Source of the DNA: Tolypothrix campylonemoides VB511288
GTDB taxonomy: Bacteria > Cyanobacteriota > Cyanobacteriia > Cyanobacteriales > Nostocaceae
Direction: 5' to 3'
Length of the DNA stretch: 64,000 nucleotides
Assembly: GCA_000828075.3 (NCBI GenBank)
Contig: JXCB02000002.1
Span: forward strand, 1,366,248 to 1,430,247
Below are positions 27,257 through 36,476 of this stretch, in pieces (the first letter of the stretch is position 1; each line of letters starts with the position of its first letter). The translations under genes were made by a program, and so were the position numbers. The notes under the pieces are model-generated. The model saw nothing but the letters and a program-made list of their open reading frames with translations, made no database searches and was not told the DNA's origin.

Positions 27257-28010
27257 AAAATTCTGAAAAGCAAATAAACTCCCCTTGACTTTTTAGCCAT
27301 ATTAGATATTCTTCCAAACGGTCAAGCATTTCTTTCCCCGAGTGCTTGGTAATATAATTTGGCATTCTCAAGCTAGTAATATCAATGAATTCCCAAGGAT
27401 GAAAATACAAACTTATGTAACGGTCATTCGCGAGAGTCAGCCGAGAAGCTAATTTGATGAAAGACAGGGGAAAATTCTTAAAACTCAACCAAAACAGAGG
27501 GAATCTCAACAGCGGCGTTACTGAAACTGGAATATTAACTAAATTGTTTGAGACATAAACAGTTCTGGGTTTGAAAAAGTTATTGTATCTTCCAGGGATA
27601 TAAGTAGGATTCATCGACGAGTTATATTCATATCCAGCTTTTGCTATTTCTCTGTCATCCACTTCCTTAAGTCTAGGCATCCTAAAGCCTACCACTTTCT
27701 TGTTAGTTATTTCTTCCAAGATTTGCCGTGACTTTTTTAAATCTTCCAATTGAAAATCGGAGTGATAGAAACCATGAGAGGCAATTTCATGATTTTGGGA
27801 AATCTCTTGAATCAGCGTTTTGTAACGAATGGCAAAGTTAGCTGTCACGAAAAATGTGGCTTTGATATTTAATCTTTCCAAAATTGGAATAATTTCTTTT
27901 AAGCCTTTGTAAGAAACTTCAAATTTGATTACCTCATCAATTTTTTCTCCATATTCTTCTGGAATATCAAATTCTTCTATATCAAAACTTAATAAAATCC
28001 GGCTATTCAT
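27237..28010 (-). CDS. Polysaccharide deacetylase (NodB-like, CE4)
   Basis: This 257-aa protein starts with ILLSFDIEEFD, the catalytic/metal Asp motif of CE4 deacetylases, followed by ASHGFYHSDF (metal-binding His pair) and FRMPRLKEVD, with FHPWEF near the end. It resembles the XrtA/PEP-CTERM-type and polysaccharide-chain deacetylases, which remove N-acetyl groups from sugar polymers. I start at ATG 28010 (MNSRILLSF); a start at 28031 would run further into the glycosyltransferase gene. The two genes overlap by 8 bp. Confidence 0.85.
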   Translation of the reverse strand: MNSRILLSFDIEEFDIPEEYGEKIDEVIKFEVSYKGLKEIIPILERLNIKATFFVTANFAIRYKTLIQEISQNHEIASHGFYHSDFQLEDLKKSRQILEEITNKKVVGFRMPRLKEVDDREIAKAGYEYNSSMNPTYIPGRYNNFFKPRTVYVSNNLVNIPVSVTPLLRFPLFWLSFKNFPLSFIKLASRLTLANDRYISLYFHPWEFIDITSLRMPNYITKHSGKEMLDRLEEYLIWLKSQGEFICFSEFYETFRR

Positions 28011-28734
28011 ACTTTTTTTGTACAGCGTCATTATATTTAATTTGTAATAAATTAAACGCCATTTCTATAGAATGTTTTAATAATTTGACTTTTGATTTTT
28101 TATATAAATGTTTTTTACAAACAACAACTGGAATTTCGCCTATGGTATATCCTTTCTTTTTTGCTAAATATAACAATTCTACATCAAAGGCAAATCCAGG
28201 GATTATTTGGGTTTTAAACAAGTTTTTTGCTGCATAGTTGTTGAATCCTTTTATTCCAGCTTGCATATCGGTAAATTTCAAATTCAAAATGTTCCTGGAT
28301 ATGAGATTAAAGATTTTACCAGCTAAGATTCTAAGGGCGCTGAAACCATTGTTTTTTTCTGGAGTGAGGTTTCTACAGCCAATGACAATATCAAATTCTG
28401 CTAGCTTCGCTACAACCAAATCAAGGTGGTCTAAAGAATAAGCTAAATCTCCATCTATAAAGCAAATATAGTCGCCATTGGCGTACAATACTCCGGTTTT
28501 GACAGCATATCCTTTGCCAAAATGGTTCTCATAACAGATTAATGAAACCTGGCTATTATTGAATAGTTTGATTTGAGTTTCTAAAAGTTCTCTTGTTTCA
28601 TCAGTTGAGCCATCGTCAACAAAAATAAAATCATACCAAGGTTTCTTAATAACGAATTTGACAACTGATGCAAAGGTATTAACAATACATTGTGCCTCGT
28701 TATAAACGGGCACGATGATGGAAATTCTGTTCAT
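28003..28734 (-). CDS. Family 2 glycosyltransferase (dolichol-phosphate-mannose-synthase type)
   Basis: This 243-aa GT-A enzyme has IIVPVYNEAQCI at the start, VDDGSTDET, and the metal-binding DGDL in ICFIDGDLAYS. TDMQAGIKGFNN is the segment typical of polyprenyl-phosphate sugar transferases. I chose ATG 28734 (MNRISIIVPVYNE); an upstream frame of 37 codons looks unrelated. It probably loads a sugar onto a lipid carrier for the cluster's product. Confidence 0.88.
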   Translation of the reverse strand: MNRISIIVPVYNEAQCIVNTFASVVKFVIKKPWYDFIFVDDGSTDETRELLETQIKLFNNSQVSLICYENHFGKGYAVKTGVLYANGDYICFIDGDLAYSLDHLDLVVAKLAEFDIVIGCRNLTPEKNNGFSALRILAGKIFNLISRNILNLKFTDMQAGIKGFNNYAAKNLFKTQIIPGFAFDVELLYLAKKKGYTIGEIPVVVCKKHLYKKSKVKLLKHSIEMAFNLLQIKYNDAVQKKYE

Positions 28735-28933
28735 TATCCTCAAGCACTCCTCACCAATCAAGTACATCCAACGACTCATCGCATTACCCTGTATACATAC
28801 AGTCATGCGACTAGAGGATATACTTATTGCTATACAGCATAGCAACCTTGTTTTAATTCGTTAATAGGTTAAAACAACCAAATTTTGCAGAAACTGTCGT
28901 TAAAGTTGCAAAATAGGTCGTTTTTTGAATATG

Positions 28934-29587
28934 CTATGACTTGCACCCAATGAAAAGAATATCACTGTAGGGACGTGGTGAAGGCATAAGCACGACAATC
29001 GGATTTAACCCAGCATTACGAAGAGATTGGAGCGACTCTTCTGTGTCCATAAAAAATATACCAGCACCTTGGGTAGGACCAAACTTGGTCATGAGCCATT
29101 CTTGGGCATAGGTAATAGCATACTTCCAGTAGGGCTGGTGGCTGTGGGTTTTCCAAACTAGCACGCCGTTTGGTTCCAAGGCACAAGCGATGCTTGTCAG
29201 GATAGCACGTTGCGTGTCAGGGGGAATCAGGTACATGACATCCGCAATAGTGACAGCGTGGAAGGAACGACTTGGCAAAAAGGCGGCGTCGCCAACTTGA
29301 AATTGGATGTTACGTCGGTTCCCAACAGTACGTTGTGCTAGGGCAATTTTTTTCGCGTCAATGTCAATCCCAAGAACTTGTCGCTGTGGACTGGTGACGG
29401 CTAGTAAATTACTCAGGACACCGTGACCGCAACCTATATCAAGAATTGTACCTTCCTTTGGCACGTAATGCTCTAACTGGTATAAGTTACTCAAAAGTAG
29501 GCGAATACGTACAAAAAGGCGATCGCTTACTGGCAGTGGATCATATAGTTCTAATAAAGTGCGGCGAATATTGTCACTCACAGTCAA
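28934..29587 (-). CDS. Class I SAM-dependent methyltransferase
   Basis: This 217-aa protein has motif I ILDIGCGHGVLSNLLA, VLGIDIDAKKI, and AVTIADVMYLIPP. It looks like a small-molecule O- or C-methyltransferase. The start lies 11 bp from the stop codon of the membrane protein gene upstream, so the two are co-transcribed. The acceptor is unknown. Confidence 0.85.
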   Translation of the reverse strand: MTVSDNIRRTLLELYDPLPVSDRLFVRIRLLLSNLYQLEHYVPKEGTILDIGCGHGVLSNLLAVTSPQRQVLGIDIDAKKIALAQRTVGNRRNIQFQVGDAAFLPSRSFHAVTIADVMYLIPPDTQRAILTSIACALEPNGVLVWKTHSHQPYWKYAITYAQEWLMTKFGPTQGAGIFFMDTEESLQSLRNAGLNPIVVLMPSPRPYSDILFIGCKS

Positions 29588-29598
29588 TCACAGCGTCA

Positions 29599-30861
29599 TT
29601 AATGCTTGATAAGTTCCATAGACCAACCTGGTGGATTAATTGGAATTGTGACTTTAGTTCCCTTATGTGCTTCAACAAATTGCCTTGAATAGTTTTTGAA
29701 GTCTAAGTCAGCAAATGCAGGATAACGCCAGTCTACTATAATACCAGCAACCATAGTTACCAAAGCAATCTTAGCAGCTAACCGTACCTGACGCGGTTGT
29801 TTTGCATTCAACAGCCAAGTTAATATTATGACAAAACTAAGCATAGGTATAAACCAGTACCTAATACCAGTCCCGGAACGCCATAAAATGCTCCATTGCG
29901 GCACGGTTTCGCTAACCACCGGAGATAAAAGTGATACACAGAAAACTCCAGCAGCAAAGGTAATGAAAAGTTTAAGTTCTAAGGAAGCTTTCACTAGGCA
30001 GTAAACGAATGCGGCAATTCCAGCGACAGCGACCAATATTGCTATTATGTTATACCCAGGAACAGAGCTAATCAATTTACTACCTTTTTGTCCAAGCAAA
30101 GCACCTAAAAAAACTTGACTAGCAAGGATTTTAGTAAATAGCTCTGGTGTTGCTCCAAGGGTCGTATGATAACGGTTAGAATGTCCAGTAAGTAAAACAG
30201 CTATGCCTTGAACCACAGCACCGGCACTTAAACCTAAAAGCAGGATAAATGACCATCTCCTACGACGCAACCACCAAAATACTGCAGCAATAGGAACCAA
30301 TAAAAGTGAAAAAGGTCCACTGAATGCTGATAACAGGATGACTGTGATGTCGAAAGCTTGCCATACAAGAAGGTTGCTGGGTGTCGCTAACACGACCATG
30401 CAGGCTAGTAGTCCTAAGTACCAGTGTACGTTCGTGATGTTGCCATGAATTTCATAAGAGTTGGGTAAAGCTAGATACAAAAGTGCCAAAAATAACCTAA
30501 TATTAAGGCTTGGTATCAACTGCGAAAACCGCACTGAAGCAATCAGATTAACTGGCAGAATCTTAATCACAATTGCAGTCAGGTTAAAGATGAAAGGTGC
30601 CCATACTACTGGGAAGAATTGGACGACAGCACCAACAAGTCTGGAAATAGTTTGGAAGTAGCCACTTTTCGGCAAAACGAGGGAATGCATAATCCCCAAG
30701 TTGTAAGCATCAGCATACCAGTATTTGCCATCTTCTGCCCAAAATTGTGCATTGAAAAGTGCATCTGGTCTTCTGGAAATCAGAATTGCAAAAGCACTCA
30801 TAAAGATGCAAACTTGAAGACGCCAGCTCAATTGCAACTTCTTTTGGTATTTGTCAGGCAT
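29599..30861 (-). CDS. Multi-spanning membrane protein, GT-C glycosyltransferase-like
   Basis: This 420-aa protein has about 9-11 hydrophobic segments and the motif FWAEDGKYWY after the first one. The acidic ED pair in the first outer loop is typical of GT-C enzymes, which use lipid-linked sugars. ALPNSYEIHGNITNVHWYLG is also characteristic of this group. It begins the five-gene minus-strand cluster and would work with the lipid-linked sugar made by the family 2 enzyme. The donor and acceptor are unknown. Confidence 0.72.
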   Translation of the reverse strand: MPDKYQKKLQLSWRLQVCIFMSAFAILISRRPDALFNAQFWAEDGKYWYADAYNLGIMHSLVLPKSGYFQTISRLVGAVVQFFPVVWAPFIFNLTAIVIKILPVNLIASVRFSQLIPSLNIRLFLALLYLALPNSYEIHGNITNVHWYLGLLACMVVLATPSNLLVWQAFDITVILLSAFSGPFSLLLVPIAAVFWWLRRRRWSFILLLGLSAGAVVQGIAVLLTGHSNRYHTTLGATPELFTKILASQVFLGALLGQKGSKLISSVPGYNIIAILVAVAGIAAFVYCLVKASLELKLFITFAAGVFCVSLLSPVVSETVPQWSILWRSGTGIRYWFIPMLSFVIILTWLLNAKQPRQVRLAAKIALVTMVAGIIVDWRYPAFADLDFKNYSRQFVEAHKGTKVTIPINPPGWSMELIKH

Positions 30862-30963
30862 TCAAATTGCATCCATCCAGTGAATAAGTGTCAAATACCA
30901 AAAGTATAGATGTTCCAAGGCTATGGCAACATTGAAATAAGAAGACACGCCAAGTAGCCAACT

Positions 30964-31494
30964 ATGCTCACACCTGCTGATTTTCTCAAATACGCCCAGT
31001 GGTCGGGTATTGCAACATTAGTGTTTGCTGCCTTGACAGTTTTAGGTTTTATTTTGAAATGGGGCATTCGCTTTCGGATGGTGGGTTCTACTGGCTTTAT
31101 GCTGGTGCTGACGACTGGTCTATTTGCTCTCTCCTTAACACCTTTGTCTCGCACTGTGATTCCAGGTGCAGTAAGATATACTCGGGTTTATGACAACGGA
31201 TCAACTCAAGCAGTTATTACCATCCCACCACAAATTACCCCATCACAATTAGAAGCTACTTTACGTCAAGCTGCTAGTGATTTGTATTCCTATGGTCGCT
31301 TGGGTACACGGACAGAAAACCAATTGACGATTCGATTGCGTACTCTTGTCCACCCAGAACCAGGAGTTTCAATACCACTTTACCTAGGTCAAGTCAAGCG
31401 ATCGCTCGCGTCTCGTGAAGATTCTCAAATGGCGATCGAGATTTACCAGGACAAATTCGCCCAATTACCACAGCCCACATCACAGAAAAGTTAG
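30964..31494 (+). CDS. ycf51: Ycf51-like protein (DUF2518)
   Basis: This 176-aa protein matches the Ycf51/DUF2518 family of cyanobacteria and red-lineage plastids. It has two membrane segments at the N-terminus (SGIATLVFAALTVLGFIL and GFMLVLTTGLFALSLT) and a soluble domain with RYTRVYDNGSTQAVITIPPQ. Its function is not known; presence in plastids suggests a link to thylakoids or photosynthesis. It is divergent from the glycan cluster. Confidence 0.82.
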   Translation: MLTPADFLKYAQWSGIATLVFAALTVLGFILKWGIRFRMVGSTGFMLVLTTGLFALSLTPLSRTVIPGAVRYTRVYDNGSTQAVITIPPQITPSQLEATLRQAASDLYSYGRLGTRTENQLTIRLRTLVHPEPGVSIPLYLGQVKRSLASREDSQMAIEIYQDKFAQLPQPTSQKS

Positions 31495-31566
31495 AGTGAT
31501 GAATTACGAGTTAAGAGTTGTGCATCCATAACTCATAACTCATAATTCCTCACTTTTACTACTGGG

Positions 31567-32052
31567 CTACTTTACTTTAATTAAGGCGCGCCAGGTGCTT
31601 TCTTCCACTACGCCTGTTATTGCCACTTCATAGCGCCGTTGGAAGCTTGTCAGAGCTGATTCTGTCATGGCTCCAAAATTACCATCAATTCGTCCTATAT
31701 AATCACAGGTTGATTTGAGAATGCGCTGCACTTTCTTGACCAATTCTCCCTGGCAACCTTGACTTAATTCTGGCATATCTACCGGCGCACCTGTGTAAAG
31801 GACACGCCAAGTGCGCTCTGCTACAATTCCATTTTCTTCCAAAAAGACTCGACGCTGAAAATTTTTAACACTTTGTTCGGTTTGGTATCCAAACTCACCA
31901 TCAATCGGTCCTGTAGAAATGCCCCAATCAGACAAGAGTTTTTGCAGTTCCTCCACTGCTTTACCTTTGGAACCTAGCTGCAGGACTGGTTGACTTAATT
32001 GTATTTGCAATGTCTCTTCCATAGTGTCGGTGGCATGACTGGTAGATGTCAT
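31567..32052 (-). CDS. Peptidoglycan-binding (PG_binding_1) protein, two repeats
   Basis: This 161-aa protein contains two PG_binding_1 repeats: LQLGSKGKAVEELQKLLSDW with IDGEFGYQTEQSVKNFQ, and LVKKVQRILK with IDGNFGAMTESALTSFQ. Such domains bind cell-wall muropeptides. There is no signal peptide and no catalytic domain, so either export is unconventional or the domain works inside the cell. Confidence 0.85.
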   Translation of the reverse strand: MTSTSHATDTMEETLQIQLSQPVLQLGSKGKAVEELQKLLSDWGISTGPIDGEFGYQTEQSVKNFQRRVFLEENGIVAERTWRVLYTGAPVDMPELSQGCQGELVKKVQRILKSTCDYIGRIDGNFGAMTESALTSFQRRYEVAITGVVEESTWRALIKVK

Positions 32053-32366
32053 TTTTCCTCTTATAGAGATTAATGTTTATTATTTAACAGTACTTTTTTA
32101 ACTACTGATGCCGCATCACACCTAAGGATATTATGACAGGCAAAAAAAACATTTTCGTATCGACAAGGTAGTATTTTTTGGTGTTAAGAAATACAATAAT
32201 TATTAATGTTTTGTTAAGATGTAAATCTGACAATGACACTCCTAGGGTAAAGAGAATAGTCAAAAATTATTGGACTGTGGACTAATTACCCGTTACCTCT
32301 TCCCTAATCGGGGAAAATTCTCCAAAATATCACCGAAGTTCTACTGTTAATTTGTTAATTAGTTAT

Positions 32367-33533
32367 ATGCCCAATCAATCGACTGAAATGTCTACTCAAA
32401 CCTCTAGTCCGTTACTGGTTTCGGTAGCTCCAGCAAAGGTGATCCGTGGATCACATATATTAACACAAGCAAGTGATGCGATCGCCCGGTTGGGAAGTCG
32501 TCCCCTGATTGTAGGAGGTGAACGTACTCTTGCTGTCACCCAGGAAAATCTGCAACCACTTCTAAAACACCAAAGGATGCATATTGCCCAAGCCTGCTAT
32601 GCTCCTGATTGTAGTGAAGCCAGCTTGAAAGCATTACACAAAGCAGCAAAAGAACATAAAGCTGATGTGATTATCGGTATTGGTGGTGGTAAAGCACTCG
32701 ATACGGCGAAATTAATCGCTCATCAATTGGAGTTACCAGTCGTCACAATTCCTACCTCAGCGGCGACGTGTGCGGCTTGGACTGCGCTGTCGAATGTGTA
32801 TTCTGATGAAGGGGCATTTCTCTATGATGTCGCATTGGCAAGTTGTCCAGATTTACTGATACTCGATTACGACTTGATAAAAACTGCCCCGCAACGTACG
32901 CTTGTAGCAGGAATTGGGGATGCGATCGCCAAATGGTATGAAGCCTCAGTCAGCAGCGGACACTCAGAACAAACCTTAATTATTGCTGCAGTTCAACAAG
33001 CACGAGTTTTGCGAGATATCCTTTTCCAAAAATCTGCTGCTGCACTTAAAGAACCAGGTAGCGAAGCTTGGCAACAAGTTGTCGATGCAACGGTTCTCCT
33101 AGCTGGTGTCATTGGGGGACTAGGAGGCGCACAATGCCGTACCGTAGCGGCTCATGCTGTGCATAATGGTTTAACTCACATTTGTAAAAGTGGCAGCATT
33201 CATGGCGAAAAAGTTGCTTATGGCATCTTAGTGCAACTGCGTTTAGAAGAGATGGTACAGGGCAATCAGCTCGCAGCCGCAGCACGGCAACAATTATTAA
33301 AGTTTTATGCAGAGATAGGATTACCCCAAAAATTGGGCGATTTAGGATTAGGGAACATCACCTTAAACGAATTGCAAAAAGCTGCTGAAATTGCTGTATC
33401 TGCTGATTCTGACATCCACCGACTCCCATTCAAAGTTGCAGTAGAACAATTGATGGCGGCGATGGTTTCCACCACTGCGCCAGTAGAAGGACGCACTCAT
33501 ATGGTGACATCTGTTGTGAATGAGGCTGATTAA
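32367..33533 (+). CDS. Iron-containing alcohol dehydrogenase / glycerol dehydrogenase-like
   Basis: This 388-aa NAD(P)-dependent enzyme has the dinucleotide motif GIGGGKALDTAK near residue 105 and PTSAATCAAWTALS. The metal ligands are an Asp in GIGDAIAKWYEA and His residues in AAHAVHNGLTH and GSIHGEKVAYG. The family includes glycerol dehydrogenase and related polyol oxidoreductases; the substrate is not settled. ATG 32367 is preferred to a start 15 bp earlier. The downstream aminotransferase is 90 bp away on the same strand. Confidence 0.85.
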   Translation: MPNQSTEMSTQTSSPLLVSVAPAKVIRGSHILTQASDAIARLGSRPLIVGGERTLAVTQENLQPLLKHQRMHIAQACYAPDCSEASLKALHKAAKEHKADVIIGIGGGKALDTAKLIAHQLELPVVTIPTSAATCAAWTALSNVYSDEGAFLYDVALASCPDLLILDYDLIKTAPQRTLVAGIGDAIAKWYEASVSSGHSEQTLIIAAVQQARVLRDILFQKSAAALKEPGSEAWQQVVDATVLLAGVIGGLGGAQCRTVAAHAVHNGLTHICKSGSIHGEKVAYGILVQLRLEEMVQGNQLAAAARQQLLKFYAEIGLPQKLGDLGLGNITLNELQKAAEIAVSADSDIHRLPFKVAVEQLMAAMVSTTAPVEGRTHMVTSVVNEAD

Positions 33534-33623
33534 ACGACACCCGACACAGAGAAACGACGAGTTGGCTGGATAATTTATAATTCTGCGTTTCTCATTTATA
33601 ATTGATAATTAATAATTCTTTCG

Positions 33624-34808
33624 ATGACATTAGATTGGATTGCCCCAGCGCAGCGCATACAGCAATTACCACCCTACGTATTTGCTCGTCTTGATGAACT
33701 CAAGGCTAAAGCACGAGAGCAAGGGTTGGATTTGATTGATTTGGGCATGGGAAACCCGGATGGCGCAACACCGCAACCAGTAATAGAAGCGGCGATCAAA
33801 GCTTTGCAAAATCCGGCAAATCATGGCTATCCTCCTTTTGAGGGGACAGCGAGTTTCCGCAGCGCCATCACAAACTGGTATCGTCGGCGTTATGGAGTCG
33901 ATTTAGATCCAGATAGCGAAGCTTTGCCTCTTCTTGGTTCTAAAGAAGGATTGGCGCATCTTGCCATAGCTTACATTAATCCTGGTGACTTAATTTTAGT
34001 CCCTTCTCCGGCATACCCTGCTCATTTTCGTGGTCCAGTCATTGCTGGGGGCAAAGTTCACAGCTTAATTCTCAAACCAGAGAATGACTGGCTTATTGAT
34101 TTGGCGGCAATTCCTGAGGATGTTGCTCAAAGCGCAAAGATTCTCTATTTTAATTATCCTAGTAATCCGACAGCTGCAACTGCACCGCGTGAATTTTTTG
34201 AAGAAATTGTCGCCTTTGCCCGCAAATATGAGATTTTACTCGTGCATGACTTGTGTTATGCTGAGTTAGCTTTTGATGGCTATCAACCCACAAGTTTGTT
34301 AGAAATTCCGGGTGCCAAAGACATTGGCGTTGAGTTTCATACGCTTTCCAAAACTTACAATATGGCAGGTTGGCGCGTCGGTTTTGTGGTAGGGAATCGT
34401 CATATTATTCAAGGTTTGCGGACGCTGAAAACAAACTTGGATTATGGCATTTTTGCGGCATTGCAAACCGCAGCAGAAACCGCATTGCAATTGCCAGACG
34501 AGTACTTACATGAGGTACAAGAACGCTACCGTACCCGCCGCGATTTTGTGGTTCAAGGTTTATCACAGTTGGGTTGGAATTTGAGTAAAACCAAGGCGAC
34601 AATGTATCTGTGGGTTCCTTGTCCGGTTGGCGTCAGTTCCACAGATTTTGCTCTTAAGGTGTTGCAGCAAACTGGTGTTGTTGTCACGCCAGGTAATGCT
34701 TTTGGCGTTGCAGGTGAAGGGTATGTGCGAATCAGCTTGATTGCGGAGTGCGATCGCCTCGGTGAAGCATTGCACCGTTTCAAGCAAGCTAATATCCGCT
34801 TTCAATAA
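33624..34808 (+). CDS. Class I/II PLP-dependent aminotransferase
   Basis: This 394-aa fold-type I enzyme has the PLP lysine in HTLSKTYNMAGWRVGF near residue 240, NYPSNPTAA in the mid region and GEGYVRISL near the end. It is close to the AlaC/LL-diaminopimelate-aminotransferase-like aspartate aminotransferases of cyanobacteria, which move amino groups between alanine, glutamate, aspartate or related acids. The exact substrate cannot be told from sequence. Confidence 0.88.
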   Translation: MTLDWIAPAQRIQQLPPYVFARLDELKAKAREQGLDLIDLGMGNPDGATPQPVIEAAIKALQNPANHGYPPFEGTASFRSAITNWYRRRYGVDLDPDSEALPLLGSKEGLAHLAIAYINPGDLILVPSPAYPAHFRGPVIAGGKVHSLILKPENDWLIDLAAIPEDVAQSAKILYFNYPSNPTAATAPREFFEEIVAFARKYEILLVHDLCYAELAFDGYQPTSLLEIPGAKDIGVEFHTLSKTYNMAGWRVGFVVGNRHIIQGLRTLKTNLDYGIFAALQTAAETALQLPDEYLHEVQERYRTRRDFVVQGLSQLGWNLSKTKATMYLWVPCPVGVSSTDFALKVLQQTGVVVTPGNAFGVAGEGYVRISLIAECDRLGEALHRFKQANIRFQ

Positions 34809-34843
34809 AAGTATACGTCTTTTGGGCGACTTTGCGTAGGATA

Positions 34844-34867
34844 CACACAGATGCTTTTATCTGTGTG
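34844..34867 (+). terminator. Hairpin after aminotransferase gene
   Basis: CACACAGAT and ATCTGTGTG make a perfect 9-bp stem with a 6-nt loop 36 bp after the stop codon; a TTTT tract follows a few bases later. Further on, 34900-34925 carries the GCGCAAAGACGCAAAGG repeat also seen before gntK. The rest of the gap to 35088 shows no gene. Confidence 0.55.
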
Positions 34868-35087
34868 CATCTGTGGTTTTATAAAAAAGATGATTCGGTT
34901 TCGCGCAAAGACGCAAAGGCGCAAAGAAGAACACTAAAGAAAGTTCGGGAGTGCAAGAAGTTTCATAAACTTGGCTTGAAAATAGGAGAGCAACCAAAGA
35001 ACTTAGTCCAGAGTCAGATGGCAATTAGAAGTTTCTAAAGCTAAAATTACCGATTAAGCCAATTGTTTTGGAAACATCTGAGCTATT

Positions 35088-36134
35088 GTGATTAATCAAC
35101 ACTCTGATAACCTTTTCAATCCTCAATTGAAAAAAACATTAGTTGAGGGTTACAAATTTGGCTGGTTTGATTGGTTTTGTCTGTGGTATCCTCCTGGTTG
35201 GTTGATTATATTCAATCGTCACTGGCAGCATTATCATCAAGATCCAGATGGTTGGAATTGGTTGGAATACGGGTTATTTTTGATTCCCGGCGGATTTTAC
35301 ATAGCACTTCTTATTCGCTGGATACGGATTGGCTGTCGTTCACCTCGTAGTGAAATAGGTGAATTTGACCCAAATTATCAAAAAGCTTTTCGAGATGAAG
35401 TTATTGCTCCAATTATTAAATATTATTTTCGCGGAGAGTTGCAGCAAATTGAAAATTTGCCACAAACAGGACCAATGATTGTGGCAATGAATCATGCAGG
35501 AATGTGTTTTCCTTGGGACTTTTTAACGTTAGGTTATCTATTAAGTAAAACACGAGGATGGTTGGTGCAACCACTTGCTGGTGTCTCTTTGTTTGACCAT
35601 TCTTGGGTCATTTGGTGGTTACCACCCGGATGGTCAAAGGTTATGGGTGGTGTGAGAGCAGAGTTAGATGATTTTGAGACGGCGATGCAAGAGCGCAAAA
35701 TTCTCTTGTATGCACCAGAAGGTTTACGCGGACCAAAGAAAGGTTGGAGAAAACGCTATCAACTAGAAACGTTTAATTCGAGTTTTATTCAATTAAGCCA
35801 ACGTTATCAAGTTCCTATCTTGCCTGTTATTTGCATTGGTAATGAAAATTTACATTGTTGGACGTTTAATATTAAAAAGTTGCAAAGGCTATTAAATTTA
35901 CCATTTTTGCCAATATCACCTTTGATGCCATTATTTATTCTCTTTCCATCAATGGGAGTTTGGGCGATGAGAAGTCGCTTGCGTTATTTTATTCAACCTT
36001 TGCATACAGCCGAGTTAAAGGAAGGAAAGACAGAAAGAACAGAGGCTTATACAAAAGCACAACTATTACGAGAAAAGCTGCAATATCAAATCAATCAGTT
36101 GTTAAGTATTAAAGTTAGAAGTGAAGAGTTTTGA
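35088..36134 (+). CDS. PlsC-like 1-acylglycerol-3-phosphate acyltransferase
   Basis: This 348-aa membrane protein has hydrophobic N-terminal segments and a PlsC acyltransferase domain. The acyl-acceptor/phosphate motif is YAPEGLRGPKK. The catalytic His lies in MNHAGMCFPWDF, where the Asp comes after seven residues rather than the usual four, a variant that may alter the site. It would acylate a lysophospholipid or glycolipid at the membrane. The GTG at 35088 is the only good start. Confidence 0.78.
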   Translation: MINQHSDNLFNPQLKKTLVEGYKFGWFDWFCLWYPPGWLIIFNRHWQHYHQDPDGWNWLEYGLFLIPGGFYIALLIRWIRIGCRSPRSEIGEFDPNYQKAFRDEVIAPIIKYYFRGELQQIENLPQTGPMIVAMNHAGMCFPWDFLTLGYLLSKTRGWLVQPLAGVSLFDHSWVIWWLPPGWSKVMGGVRAELDDFETAMQERKILLYAPEGLRGPKKGWRKRYQLETFNSSFIQLSQRYQVPILPVICIGNENLHCWTFNIKKLQRLLNLPFLPISPLMPLFILFPSMGVWAMRSRLRYFIQPLHTAELKEGKTERTEAYTKAQLLREKLQYQINQLLSIKVRSEEF

Positions 36135-36228
36135 GTTCGTTGTAGGGGCACAAAGTTTTGCTCATTGGTGTCAACAATTACGTTCCAACTGGGAGCATCC
36201 CAATTTTACACACTTGCCATTCTGCCCT

Positions 36229-36320
36229 CACCCCCAACCCCTCTCCCAGATGGGGAGAGGGGAGTCAAGTTCTACTCTTATTCCCCTTCTCCCCATGGGA
36301 GAAGGGGTTAGGGGATGAGG
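36229..36320. repeat. Palindromic C/G-rich repeat
   Basis: Outer arms CCTCACCCCCAACCCC and GGGGTTAGGGGATGAGGG enclose two smaller palindromes (CCCCTCTCCC/GGGGAGAGGGG and CCCCTTCTCCC/GGGAGAAGGGG). The 36135-36476 gap holds only this and the next repeat, no gene. Confidence 0.8.
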
Positions 36321-36381
36321 GTAAGTAAGGTTTTTGCTTGCTTTGGGATGCTCCCTTCCAACTTTTATTCCACATTGATTT

Positions 36382-36453
36382 ACCCCACCCCTTAATCCCC
36401 TCCCCGCAAGCGGGGAGGGGAGGTTTTGGCGCAAGACAAAACCGGGGTGGGGT
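36382..36453. repeat. Nested hairpin repeat ACCCCACCCC, copy 1
   Basis: Outer arms ACCCCACCCC and GGGGTGGGGT surround an inner perfect stem CCCCTCCCCGC/GCGGGGAGGGG. The reverse complement is present at 52262-52330 with diverged loop sequence. It ends 24 bp from the 3' end of the OmpR gene. Confidence 0.85.
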
Positions 36454-36476
36454 GAAGCAGCTTCGGGAGCAAGTAT

